The translations under genes were made by a program, and so were the position numbers. 64,000 bases of DNA from an uncultured Clostridia bacterium (GTDB taxonomy: Bacteria > Bacillota > Clostridia > Christensenellales > Pumilibacteraceae), in the NCBI GenBank assembly GCA_947089425.1, contig CAMUKG010000002.1, positions 1 through 64,000 on the forward strand. The letters are read 5' to 3'. Below the pieces are notes generated by a model that worked only from the letters and a program-made list of their open reading frames with translations, was not told where the DNA came from and made no database searches. Shown one piece after another: positions 43,707-52,613 of the stretch. How positions within the stretch are numbered: the first letter of the stretch is position 1; each line of letters opens with the position of its first letter.

Positions 43707-45748
43707 TTAACAAGAAATTATTAATTGCCGCCGTAGCGTCAGCATGTTTGTTTTTTGCGTCGATTGCAATGCTTTGCGTGTCGGTTGCGAAAACCAACCG
43801 CCAAACCGATTTGGGCTTTGATTTGCGGCAATACACAGTTTCAAAAATGTATACCGACAACGAAACGACGCGCATTGCCGGCACGCAAGACGGCGAAATT
43901 TTCGCGTTCGACACGACGGGCGAAATGCAATGGAACGCGGGCAAAATTTACGAGCGCGCGGTGTACGATATAATTCAGCATAATGGCGACGTATATGCCG
44001 CTTATGCCAACGGGCGCGTGGCGCGGTTCCCCGTAGCCGCAGCAAAAGCGCTCACCGAAGCGGGCGCAACCGAAGAAGCGCAAACCGCTTTTCGCGCTCA
44101 GGTGCAAGAATATTATGCGGGCTATTCGTTCAATTCGGGCGGCAATGTGAAAAACACTCAGCTCGCAGTATCTCCCGACGGCGAGAACTTATATTTGCGC
44201 GGCATGTTTAACGACACGAGTCGCGTGAACCGTATATATAGGTTCGAACTAAGCGGGGGGGGGAGCGTTTTGGAAACGGGCACGTCGGCATCGCTCGGCG
44301 GAATGGCTGTGGACGAAGACGGAACCCTTTGGTGGGCGGCTCAAAGCGCTATTTGGCGCCGTAGCGGCGACAAGCGCGAAACGTATGCAGACGCAAACGA
44401 AACACTTCAAGCAATATCCGTATACGACGGAAATATTTATGCGGTAAGCGGAAGCAACAAGCTTTACCGCCTGTCTACGCACGACGTTTCCAACACTTCG
44501 GTGTGGGAACTCAAAACCGAATTCGCAACGGGATTCGTGTTTTCGACGGGGAAGAATTTCGTCGCCAAAATAAACAACGGCGGCGTTGCGGTAATCGATA
44601 CCGATAAGCACAAAGTTACGCTTTCCATGAATGCCGCCGACAGCGCCAACCTCGTAATGTGGACTGACGACAGCTTTGTGTTGCGCGACGAGTCGGACAT
44701 AACCGACCCGAAAGTTATTTACTATTCCATGTCTTTGGCGAAAAGCATTGCGCTGTTCGCCGTTTTGCGGTGGGTTTTCGTAGCCCTAATGCTTGTGTTC
44801 TTGCTCGTAACGCTGTATTTGGGATTTGCCGCGTTCGACGACTTCCGCGAGAAAATTCACAAAAAATTTCGCGCCTTTTTCCGCGCGCTTTGGCGATATA
44901 AGTTTATTTATTTGAGCTTGGCGATTCCGTTCTTGCTCTTATTGATTTTCTATTACATTCCCATAGGCTTCGGGTTTGGGCTGTCATTCTTCGATTACAT
45001 ACCCGGAACGCGCTCGGTATTCGTGGGATTCCGCAACTTCGTGGCGGTGCTCACTTCGGCGCAGTTCTGGAAGTCGGCGGGAATGATGCTAGCGTTTTTA
45101 GTCGCCGACATTTTGAAGGCTTTGATTCCGCCCGTCATGCTTGCGGAAGCGATTATGGCTGTAAAGTCGAAACGGTTTTCGCTGTGGGTGCGCATTTTGC
45201 TTTTCGTGCCCGGAATTATGCCCGGCGTCGCAACCACGCTCGTGTGGAGCGCGGGTATTTTCGGCGCCACTCCGAATAGCTTGGTTAACGCGTTTTTGGG
45301 GCTTTTCGTGCCCGGTTTCGTCAAAAACTGGGTGTATAGCGTGTCGCTTTCAACATCTATGGGCACGCTGATTGCGTTCGGCTTCCCTTGGATAGGTTCG
45401 TATTTAATATTCTACGGGGCAATATCGGGCATAAACGCGTCCGTGTTCGAGGCTTCTAAGCTCGACGGGTGCGGTTGGCTAAGGCGTATCGTTAAAATCG
45501 ATATTCCGCTCATTTTGCCGCAAATAAAATACATATTCGTCACGTCGTTTATAGCGTCGGTGCAAAACTACACGAACATTTACGTGTTGCACGGCATAAA
45601 CGGACAAATTCAAACGCCCGCGCTACTCATGTATCGCGAAATCATAAACGCTAACTACGGAGTGGCGAGCGTTATGGGCGTGCTAATATTCCTGTTTTTG
45701 AGTGTGGCTACGTTCTTTAATTTCAGAATGCAGTCGGATAAATCGTGA
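43703..45748 (+). CDS. Carbohydrate ABC permease with N-terminal extracytoplasmic propeller-like domain
   Basis: 681 aa. A signal-anchor helix (about residues 5-28) leads into about 300 extracytoplasmic residues with repeated Asp/Gly/Trp strands (GTQDGEIFAFDTTGEMQWN, DVYAAYANGRVARF), resembling a beta-propeller. Residues 340-681 are a MalF-type permease with about seven helices and the EAA loop EASKLDGCGWLRRIVKIDIP. A run of nine G (44255-44263) encodes three Gly at residues 185-187. Works with the next permease and the solute-binding protein; the ATPase is not in the window, so a shared MsmK-type ATPase is likely. Confidence 0.88.
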   Translation: MINKKLLIAAVASACLFFASIAMLCVSVAKTNRQTDLGFDLRQYTVSKMYTDNETTRIAGTQDGEIFAFDTTGEMQWNAGKIYERAVYDIIQHNGDVYAAYANGRVARFPVAAAKALTEAGATEEAQTAFRAQVQEYYAGYSFNSGGNVKNTQLAVSPDGENLYLRGMFNDTSRVNRIYRFELSGGGSVLETGTSASLGGMAVDEDGTLWWAAQSAIWRRSGDKRETYADANETLQAISVYDGNIYAVSGSNKLYRLSTHDVSNTSVWELKTEFATGFVFSTGKNFVAKINNGGVAVIDTDKHKVTLSMNAADSANLVMWTDDSFVLRDESDITDPKVIYYSMSLAKSIALFAVLRWVFVALMLVFLLVTLYLGFAAFDDFREKIHKKFRAFFRALWRYKFIYLSLAIPFLLLLIFYYIPIGFGFGLSFFDYIPGTRSVFVGFRNFVAVLTSAQFWKSAGMMLAFLVADILKALIPPVMLAEAIMAVKSKRFSLWVRILLFVPGIMPGVATTLVWSAGIFGATPNSLVNAFLGLFVPGFVKNWVYSVSLSTSMGTLIAFGFPWIGSYLIFYGAISGINASVFEASKLDGCGWLRRIVKIDIPLILPQIKYIFVTSFIASVQNYTNIYVLHGINGQIQTPALLMYREIINANYGVASVMGVLIFLFLSVATFFNFRMQSDKS

Positions 45749-45761
45749 GGGAGGGGAGTAA

Positions 45762-46643
45762 ATGTTGGATTCCGCAATTTTCGTAAAACGCCGCTCCGCG
45801 CTTTTTAAACGCAAGGGCATAGACGGAATTATCGCGCAAGCGGTTCTGGTGTTGTGCTTGGTTCTAGTGTTGCTTCTCACTATGATGCCGCTACTTGTAA
45901 CCCTCGTTATGTCGGTAAAAACGCCGCAAGATATAACGCAGTTTCCCATGTGGACGCTTCCCAAATCGGGTTGGATGTTCTCTAACTACGCGAACGCGTT
46001 CGACGTGCTCATAAAGCCTATGCTCAACACCGTTATTATTGATTTAATCAGCACTGTGGTAACGCTGTTTATAAGTTGCTTTACGGCTTATCTTTTCGAA
46101 AAGAAAAAATTTCCCGGCAGAAAGGTTTTGTTTTTCGTGTTTATCGCACCCATGCTTGTGCCGTCGGTTGTGGTGCTGTCGCCCACTTATATAGTTGTGG
46201 CGCAATGGTTGCACCTCAAAGACAATTGGCTCGGACTCATTTTGCCGTATATCGCGGGCAACCAAATAGCGAGCGTTTTTTTGCTCCGAACGTTTATGGG
46301 TCAGCAACCCGATTCGCTGTATGAGGCGGCTAAGCTCGACGGCGCGGGTACTTTCAAAGTGTTTATGCACATTTGCTTGCCGCTTTCGGTTCCTATCATG
46401 ATGGTGCAGGGAATAAACATTTTCGCTGCGATATACAACGACTATTTGTGGCCTCAACTGCTGTTTCAAGCGGATTTGACAAAAGGCGTGCTCATGCCGT
46501 ATTTGCGCAACGTGGTCGCGTCGTTCACTCAGGGCGTGCAATACGCCATGTATTTGGTAGCAGGCATACCGCTAATAATCACCACTATAATAAGCATTAA
46601 ATTTTTTGTTAACGGTGATTTCGCAAGCGGTATGAAGCTATAA
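45762..46643 (+). CDS. Carbohydrate ABC permease, MalG type
   Basis: 293 aa. About six membrane helices (VLVLLLTMMPLLVTLVMSV at the start) and the conserved EAA loop EAAKLDGAGTFKVFMHICLP with its ATPase contact. Strong GGGAGGGGAG ribosome site. Second membrane half of the importer, 13 nt after the first permease. Confidence 0.93.
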   Translation: MLDSAIFVKRRSALFKRKGIDGIIAQAVLVLCLVLVLLLTMMPLLVTLVMSVKTPQDITQFPMWTLPKSGWMFSNYANAFDVLIKPMLNTVIIDLISTVVTLFISCFTAYLFEKKKFPGRKVLFFVFIAPMLVPSVVVLSPTYIVVAQWLHLKDNWLGLILPYIAGNQIASVFLLRTFMGQQPDSLYEAAKLDGAGTFKVFMHICLPLSVPIMMVQGINIFAAIYNDYLWPQLLFQADLTKGVLMPYLRNVVASFTQGVQYAMYLVAGIPLIITTIISIKFFVNGDFASGMKL

Positions 46644-46676
46644 ATTATGAAAAAATCACTAAAAAGGAGAGAAGTG

Positions 46677-48491
46677 ATGAAAAAATTATTCAGAATTACT
46701 GTTGCTTGCATTTTGGCGGTTTTGTGCGCGTTCTCGGTTGCGGCGTGCGGCAAAAAACCGTCGTCGAACGGCGGAATAACTCCGGGCGGCAACACTCCCG
46801 GCGGAAATACTCCGGGCGGAGATAGCACCGCGCTTTCGGGCAATATCAACTTTTACGTCACAGTAAACATTATCGAGCACTCGGCTTTGCAAGCGGTTGC
46901 CGATGCGTATGCCGACATGCACTACGATAAGGGCAATGACGTTACCGTTACGATTAACAACAACACCGACCCCGACGCATACACGCAAAACGTGCGCAAT
47001 CTTTTGGCGAACGGCGTGAATGCGCCCACAATCGTGCAAACTTCGGTGGCATCCGAGTATTACGGCACCGATAAAATTGTGGATTTGGCGGCGGCGTTAG
47101 AGCAACCCAATCCGTATATCGAAGGGAACGAAGCTTGGATTGACGCGCTCGAAGAAGACGCTTACCGTGCGCGCGTGTCGGGCTCTACTACAACTATTCC
47201 GAACATAAGCTATTCGTCGGACTACTTAACTGTTTTCTATAACAAGCAAGCTATGCTCGACGTTATGGGCGCGGGCGGCGCGGTTGGCGCCGACGGCACG
47301 CTCGACCCGTCGAAAATCACGTGGGAGTGGATGCTCAATGCGCTTGATACGGCGAGAAAAGCGGAAGGAAAGAATTTTAAAAACCCGCTCGGACTTTCCA
47401 CAAGCGCGCAGTCTTGCGGCGAAGACAGCTTTAATATGCTTAACCGTATAGTGAGCATGTACCTCGACCAATATTTCCGCGATTTTATAGACGCGGCGCA
47501 CTCTAAGGACGGCGATTTCAGCTACATAGACGGAATAGACGGCGCGTGGGAATACGACCAAGCCGACCCGTCGGTGGATACTTACGGCAAATACACTTAT
47601 AACATAAATCGCGTGGTGGATTTATATTTCAACGACGCGAGCTATGCGCCCACTTCCGCGCGCTATGCCGAAGTGATGAAAAATTTGTACGAACTCATGC
47701 GCTATGCCGACCAAACGGCTTCGTATAACGATATATTCAATCGTTTCAACGAAACCACGATTATGTATACTCGCAACAAGGGCACGTACTCCGACATGAA
47801 GCTTTTCTACGTGGAAGACCTAAGCTATGTTCGCACCTATCGCGACGCGTTTAAAACTACTAACGCGGGCGGCGCCACAGTGTATCCCGACGCCGAGCAA
47901 ATAGGTTCGGAACTCGGTTGGTTCCTTATGCCCGCCATGACTTCTACGCTCGACGGCGTAGCCGACAACGTGCGCGCGCCCGGCGGACCCAAAGAGCAAT
48001 ACGGAATTATATCGGCAAGAGAACAGTCGGACAACGATTTGGCGCTCGACTTCTTGCGCTATTTGTATTCGCCTGCGGGTCAAGCGGCGATATACTCCAA
48101 ATATAAAGGAGAGAACAACGCGCCCATAACAATGCACCAACTTATAAAAGGCGTGCAAATTCCCGAAGAAATCGACTACACGAAAGTTATAACGCCCAAC
48201 GGCAACTGCGATTCGTCGCCCTATCTTTTGTTCGCGAAAGGCGGCGACATGAAAACGCTTCCGGTGGGAAGCACCGCCACGCCCGTAAAAGACAGAGTGG
48301 GCGAAATCCTTTCTAAGTATTTTCGCGGCGCTTCGAGCGATTGGAGCTCGTCGGGAAGCGAACTTTTCGGAGTAATAAAAAGCGGCTTCGGCAATTATGC
48401 CGCTAACCGCAAATTCATTTACAACGACCCCGCAAAAGTGCGCGAGAGCACCCACGATTTGAAAAGCTCCCCGTATAACACTTCGACCTGA
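46677..48491 (+). CDS. Extracellular solute-binding lipoprotein (sugar ABC importer)
   Basis: 604 aa. Lipobox VAAC at about residue 22, then a short Gly/Pro/Asn linker of PGGNT repeats and a family-1 type binding fold (LQAVADAYADMHYD, PTIVQTSVASEYYG, and the Trp/Tyr-rich SYSSDYLTVFYNK). ATG 46677 is set by AAAGGAGAG; an ATG at 46647 lacks a site. It captures the oligosaccharide for the two permeases. Longer than the usual 420-450 aa, with extra acidic loops. Confidence 0.9.
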   Translation: MKKLFRITVACILAVLCAFSVAACGKKPSSNGGITPGGNTPGGNTPGGDSTALSGNINFYVTVNIIEHSALQAVADAYADMHYDKGNDVTVTINNNTDPDAYTQNVRNLLANGVNAPTIVQTSVASEYYGTDKIVDLAAALEQPNPYIEGNEAWIDALEEDAYRARVSGSTTTIPNISYSSDYLTVFYNKQAMLDVMGAGGAVGADGTLDPSKITWEWMLNALDTARKAEGKNFKNPLGLSTSAQSCGEDSFNMLNRIVSMYLDQYFRDFIDAAHSKDGDFSYIDGIDGAWEYDQADPSVDTYGKYTYNINRVVDLYFNDASYAPTSARYAEVMKNLYELMRYADQTASYNDIFNRFNETTIMYTRNKGTYSDMKLFYVEDLSYVRTYRDAFKTTNAGGATVYPDAEQIGSELGWFLMPAMTSTLDGVADNVRAPGGPKEQYGIISAREQSDNDLALDFLRYLYSPAGQAAIYSKYKGENNAPITMHQLIKGVQIPEEIDYTKVITPNGNCDSSPYLLFAKGGDMKTLPVGSTATPVKDRVGEILSKYFRGASSDWSSSGSELFGVIKSGFGNYAANRKFIYNDPAKVRESTHDLKSSPYNTST

Positions 48492-48558
48492 CAACATCGA
48501 CGAGCAATAAAAAAGTTTTAAACGGTTTTATTGCATAAAAAGAGAAGGAGAAAAGATT

Positions 48559-50433
48559 ATGAAGCGATTATGCGCGGCGGCGCTTAGCCTATGTATGTTG
48601 TTCGGCATTGCGGCGTGCGGAAATAAAAGCCATTCGCCGAACGAAATCACGGGCGAACTTGCGGCGGCGCAAGACTTGCACTACGGCTTTAAGCAGACTA
48701 CCGCAACCGACGATTACGGTAGAAGTTTTGACGCCGTAACCGATTACAACGAGAACGTGGTGGGCATATTCTACTTTTTGTGGCTCAGTCAAGCCGCCGA
48801 CACTCACAACGTGACCGAATACGAAGCGCAAGGCAAAGCGGAACAGACCGTTACGGGCGACACCGTGCCGGGAGCGCCGTCGTTCACTTGGTGGGGCGAA
48901 CCGATGTATGGCTACTATCAAGTGGAAGACGAATGGGTGGTGCGCAAACATGTGGAGCTGTTTATAAACGCGGGCTTGGATTTTATCGCGTTCGACTGCA
49001 CCAACAACGACTATTATCAGGCGGCGGCGCAAACGGTGCTCGACGTGTTGCTCGAATATGCCGAAGCGGGATACGACGTGCCTAAGGCAATGTTTATGAC
49101 CAACACCGATTCCACCGGTATGACCGAGAATATTTACCGTGCGTTTTACCGTAGAGGCAAATACGACAAAATTTGGTTTCGCGGAAACGGCGATAAGCCC
49201 TGGATTTTGGCGCAATACGCGGGTAGCAACGAAGACGTGAAAAACATGTTCTATTTCAAAAAGGCGCAATGGCCGAACAGGGGATACGACAGCAATGCAT
49301 TCCCGTGGATGAGCTGGAAATATCCGCAAGAAACGTTTACCGACAGCACGCAAGACTACACAATTATGAACGTTTCGGTGTCGCAACATTTGGGGCTTCA
49401 AAGCGGCGTTAACTTTTCGCTCAGCGGTTTAATGGCTCCGTATAATCGCGACACACTTTCCGACACTCTCAAAAATTTTGCCGAAACTCGCGGCGCGGAT
49501 TACTACTATAACGCCAACTGGGGCAGGGGCTATTCGCAAACCGCGAAAGCGAACAATCATGTCGACGCCGACAAAAACGTAAATTTCGAAGAGCAATGGA
49601 ATTCGGTTTATCGCAACGAGCAGGTGAATTTGGTTTTCGTTACGGGTTGGAATGAATGGGTGGCTCAACGTCAAAGCAAAGACCCCGCTTTGGGCGGGCT
49701 CTACGGATATTTCGTGGATACTTACGACAAAGAATTTTCGCGCGACGTGGAAATGATGAACGGCGGATACTCGGATAACTGCTATTTGCAACTTGTGGCG
49801 AACGTTAGAAAATATAAAGGTTCGGGCTTCGCTTCAACTACCTATCATTCGCAAGCGAGCGGCGACGCGAACTTATACGATTTGGCTTCGTGGAAAGATA
49901 TGCCCGTTTATTCCGACATTACGGGCGAGACGATTGAAAGGGCTCATGCGGGTGCGGGCGGCAACTACTACAAAAACGACACGGGGCGCAACGACATAAC
50001 CGAAACGCGGGTTGCCGCAACCGATTCGGACGTTTGGTTCTTGATTACCACAGCGAACGACATAACTCAAAAGGAAGAAAGCGACACTCGCTGGATGAAC
50101 CTTATGGTGGGAATAAAAGGACGCGAGGGCGGTTGGAACGGCTTACACTATGTTGTGAATCGCTCGCTTAACGGCACAGCCTCTTCGCTCGACGCTATAG
50201 ACGGGACAAAATTTACTTTGGCGGGAACGTGCACCACGCTTGTGCAAGGTAAGCACATGCTCGTTAAAATTCCCAAGAGCGCGCTCGGCATAGAGGGGAA
50301 TACGTTTACGCTCACTTTCAAAGTTTGCGACAACTTGCAAAAAGATTTCGATATAACCGATTTATACACGAACGGCGATTGCGCCCCCATAGGAAGAATC
50401 GCCTACACCTATTCCACCAAAGCGAACGCGTAA
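48559..50433 (+). CDS. GH99-like glycoside hydrolase lipoprotein, copy 1
   Basis: 624 aa. Lipobox IAAC (about residue 20). The central 400 residues follow a GH99/GH71-like barrel: VGIFYFLWL, GEPMYGYY, RKHVELFINAGLDFIAFDCT, the FVTGWNEWVAQ motif typical of this clan, and RDVEMMNGGYSDN. The C-terminal 190 residues resemble a family-9-type sugar-binding domain (ESDTRWMNLMVGI, GGWNGLHYVVNR). GH99 members cut alpha-mannans; here that is inference. AGAAGGAG ribosome site. Part of the sugar operon. Confidence 0.75.
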   Translation: MKRLCAAALSLCMLFGIAACGNKSHSPNEITGELAAAQDLHYGFKQTTATDDYGRSFDAVTDYNENVVGIFYFLWLSQAADTHNVTEYEAQGKAEQTVTGDTVPGAPSFTWWGEPMYGYYQVEDEWVVRKHVELFINAGLDFIAFDCTNNDYYQAAAQTVLDVLLEYAEAGYDVPKAMFMTNTDSTGMTENIYRAFYRRGKYDKIWFRGNGDKPWILAQYAGSNEDVKNMFYFKKAQWPNRGYDSNAFPWMSWKYPQETFTDSTQDYTIMNVSVSQHLGLQSGVNFSLSGLMAPYNRDTLSDTLKNFAETRGADYYYNANWGRGYSQTAKANNHVDADKNVNFEEQWNSVYRNEQVNLVFVTGWNEWVAQRQSKDPALGGLYGYFVDTYDKEFSRDVEMMNGGYSDNCYLQLVANVRKYKGSGFASTTYHSQASGDANLYDLASWKDMPVYSDITGETIERAHAGAGGNYYKNDTGRNDITETRVAATDSDVWFLITTANDITQKEESDTRWMNLMVGIKGREGGWNGLHYVVNRSLNGTASSLDAIDGTKFTLAGTCTTLVQGKHMLVKIPKSALGIEGNTFTLTFKVCDNLQKDFDITDLYTNGDCAPIGRIAYTYSTKANA

Positions 50434-50450
50434 AGGAGGAACTTAACGTG

Positions 50451-52535
50451 ATGAAAAAAATTATAAGCGTCGCCCTTACTCTCGCCATGCTTTTTGCTCT
50501 CGGCGGTTGCAAGAATGCGGGCGGCTCTTCGGGTACGGGCAACGAAGACAGCAATAAGCCCGACGTGCCGCCGAGTCCTCCCTCCGAGAGTTACGACTAT
50601 AACGCGGGCTCGCAAGCGGACAGTTACGACGAAGCGTTCACACAAGCGCTTCTCGACATGGGGGAAAGCGAATTCACGCTGTCGCAACTGTCGGGAACGG
50701 ACGGAGAGGGGCGCGCAGTGAAAACGGTGACGCAGGCAAAGCCTAAGCGCTATGTGGGAATATTCTACTTTATGTGGCTGGGGGCGGGTTGGAACAATAT
50801 TTACGACATAAGTAAGATTTTGGAAGCAAATCCCGGACTCGAATACGACACTATAAAAAATCCGCTGTGGGCGTGCTCGGGCTCAAAATATTACGACGCG
50901 AGCATATCTCCTCAACACGCGTTCCATTATTTCGAAGAACCGTTCTACGGTTACTACAATTCGTCGGATAAATGGGTAATACAGCGGCATTTGGAATTGC
51001 TGAGCATGGCGGGAATAGACTTTTTGTATTTGGACTTTACCAACGCGAACAACGGCGGAGTTAACCTATATTACGACGCCACAATCGCGCTTTTGGACAG
51101 CATTTTGGAGTTGCAACAAAAGGGATATAACGTTCCCAAAATCGTGCCAATATGTTGCAACAACACTCAAAGCGTCGACACCATTAAAAACGTGGTGAAA
51201 TACGTTCGCGACAACTATTATCGCGCCGACAACTACAAATACAAATCATGTTGGTTCACAGCCGACTCCGAGCACAATCCGTCGGGCAAACCGCTTCTCG
51301 CCGTGTATAACGACGGCAAAAACGAAGTTATGAATTCGCAAGAAGCTTCCGATTTTTGGGTGCGCAACGTTGTTTGGCCGACGGCTACGGGCGTTGCGGA
51401 TAAAAACAACGGATTCCCGTGGATGGACTTTAACCAACCGCAAGAGAGCTACGGCGGCGTGATGAATGTGTCGGTAGCTCAGCATATTAACGGGCATTGG
51501 TCGAGCGAAGCGTTTTTGGCTAACAGCAAGAATAACAATAGCTATATGTATCGCGGCAGAGGCGCGTCGTACGGTCAAAAATATGCTTACCAAACGGACG
51601 ACGCCGAAATGGCGCTGTACGGCGGCAACTTTGTTGACCAGTGGAAAGACGTTTTGGCTTGCGACGACGTGTGGATGGTGACGGTTACGGGTTGGAACGA
51701 GTGGGTGGCTCAAAAGTATACGGTGAAAGACCCGAAAGGAGATTACGCGCAGTTTGTGGATACGTTTAACGTTCCTTTCTCACGTGATATAGAAATGATG
51801 CGCGACAGCGGCGGTTATGCCGACAATTACTGGATGCTCTTGTGCAAGTACGTGCGCGAGTTCAAATACGGCAAGAGCGACAAAAAGAGCAACGCCGCAA
51901 TGTGGAAACAAACTACCGTGAATATCGAGAGCGAAGAAAGTTGGAACGCCGTGAAAGCGACCTACGTCGATTTTGCGGGCGATTCGTTCGAGCGCAACGC
52001 CAAGAGCGCGGGCGGAATATATACCTACACCGATAAATCCAACCGCAACAACGTGGCTCGCGTAAAAATTGCCAACGACAGCCAAAACCTATTTATTTAC
52101 GCCAAAACCAAAGCGCCGCTCACTAAGCATGAAGAGGGCGATGTCGACTGGATGAACGTATATATTTCCACAGGCAAAAAAGGCGGTTGGGAGGGTTATA
52201 ACTTTTTAATCAACCGCAAGCCGCAAGGAACCGAAACGAGCATAGAAGCGCTCGGAGCGAAAGACGGAAAAATCACGACCGAACTCCAAAAGGCAACCGC
52301 TCAAATCGCTACGGGTTCCGACTGGATTGCCTACAAAATTCCGCTTTCCGCGCTCGGCGTTACGGCGGCGGACGAAATAGGCGTTAAAGTTTGCGACAAC
52401 ATTTTCGCCAATAAGAGCACTTCGCGCAACGACGGCGTGTGCGTGTTCGAGTTCGGCGACGTTATGGCTTTTTACGGCGGCGGCGACTGTGCTCCTATGG
52501 GGCGGCTGAACTACGCCTACCGTATGGCATATTAA
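50451..52535 (+). CDS. GH99-like glycoside hydrolase lipoprotein, copy 2
   Basis: 694 aa, paralog of the previous protein. Lipobox LGGC; barrel segments VGIFYFMWLGAG, EEPFYGYYN, RHLELLSMAGIDFLYLDFT, TVTGWNEWVAQK, RDIEMMRDSGGYADNYW; C-terminal sugar-binding-like domain (WMNVYISTGKKGGWEGYNF). The start is ATG 50451, or the GTG three bases earlier, which lies at the better distance from GGAGG. Tandem duplication followed by divergence suggests different linkage specificity or two steps on one glycan. Confidence 0.75.
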   Translation: MKKIISVALTLAMLFALGGCKNAGGSSGTGNEDSNKPDVPPSPPSESYDYNAGSQADSYDEAFTQALLDMGESEFTLSQLSGTDGEGRAVKTVTQAKPKRYVGIFYFMWLGAGWNNIYDISKILEANPGLEYDTIKNPLWACSGSKYYDASISPQHAFHYFEEPFYGYYNSSDKWVIQRHLELLSMAGIDFLYLDFTNANNGGVNLYYDATIALLDSILELQQKGYNVPKIVPICCNNTQSVDTIKNVVKYVRDNYYRADNYKYKSCWFTADSEHNPSGKPLLAVYNDGKNEVMNSQEASDFWVRNVVWPTATGVADKNNGFPWMDFNQPQESYGGVMNVSVAQHINGHWSSEAFLANSKNNNSYMYRGRGASYGQKYAYQTDDAEMALYGGNFVDQWKDVLACDDVWMVTVTGWNEWVAQKYTVKDPKGDYAQFVDTFNVPFSRDIEMMRDSGGYADNYWMLLCKYVREFKYGKSDKKSNAAMWKQTTVNIESEESWNAVKATYVDFAGDSFERNAKSAGGIYTYTDKSNRNNVARVKIANDSQNLFIYAKTKAPLTKHEEGDVDWMNVYISTGKKGGWEGYNFLINRKPQGTETSIEALGAKDGKITTELQKATAQIATGSDWIAYKIPLSALGVTAADEIGVKVCDNIFANKSTSRNDGVCVFEFGDVMAFYGGGDCAPMGRLNYAYRMAY

Positions 52536-52613
52536 AACAGCCGCGAAGTTATGCGTCAAAAAAATTCGGTGATAGGTAGAAAATATCTATTAACATATTT
52601 AGGAGGAAAAAAT

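Noticed and set aside
46797..46825. Short tandem repeats (PGGNT units) as a possible CRISPR or phase-variable repeat
   Set aside because: They encode an ordinary lipoprotein linker in frame and are too few and too short for an array.
48589..49401. 270-codon reverse open frame opposite the first GH99-like gene
   Set aside because: Mirrors the codon bias of the real gene; no domain or start signal.
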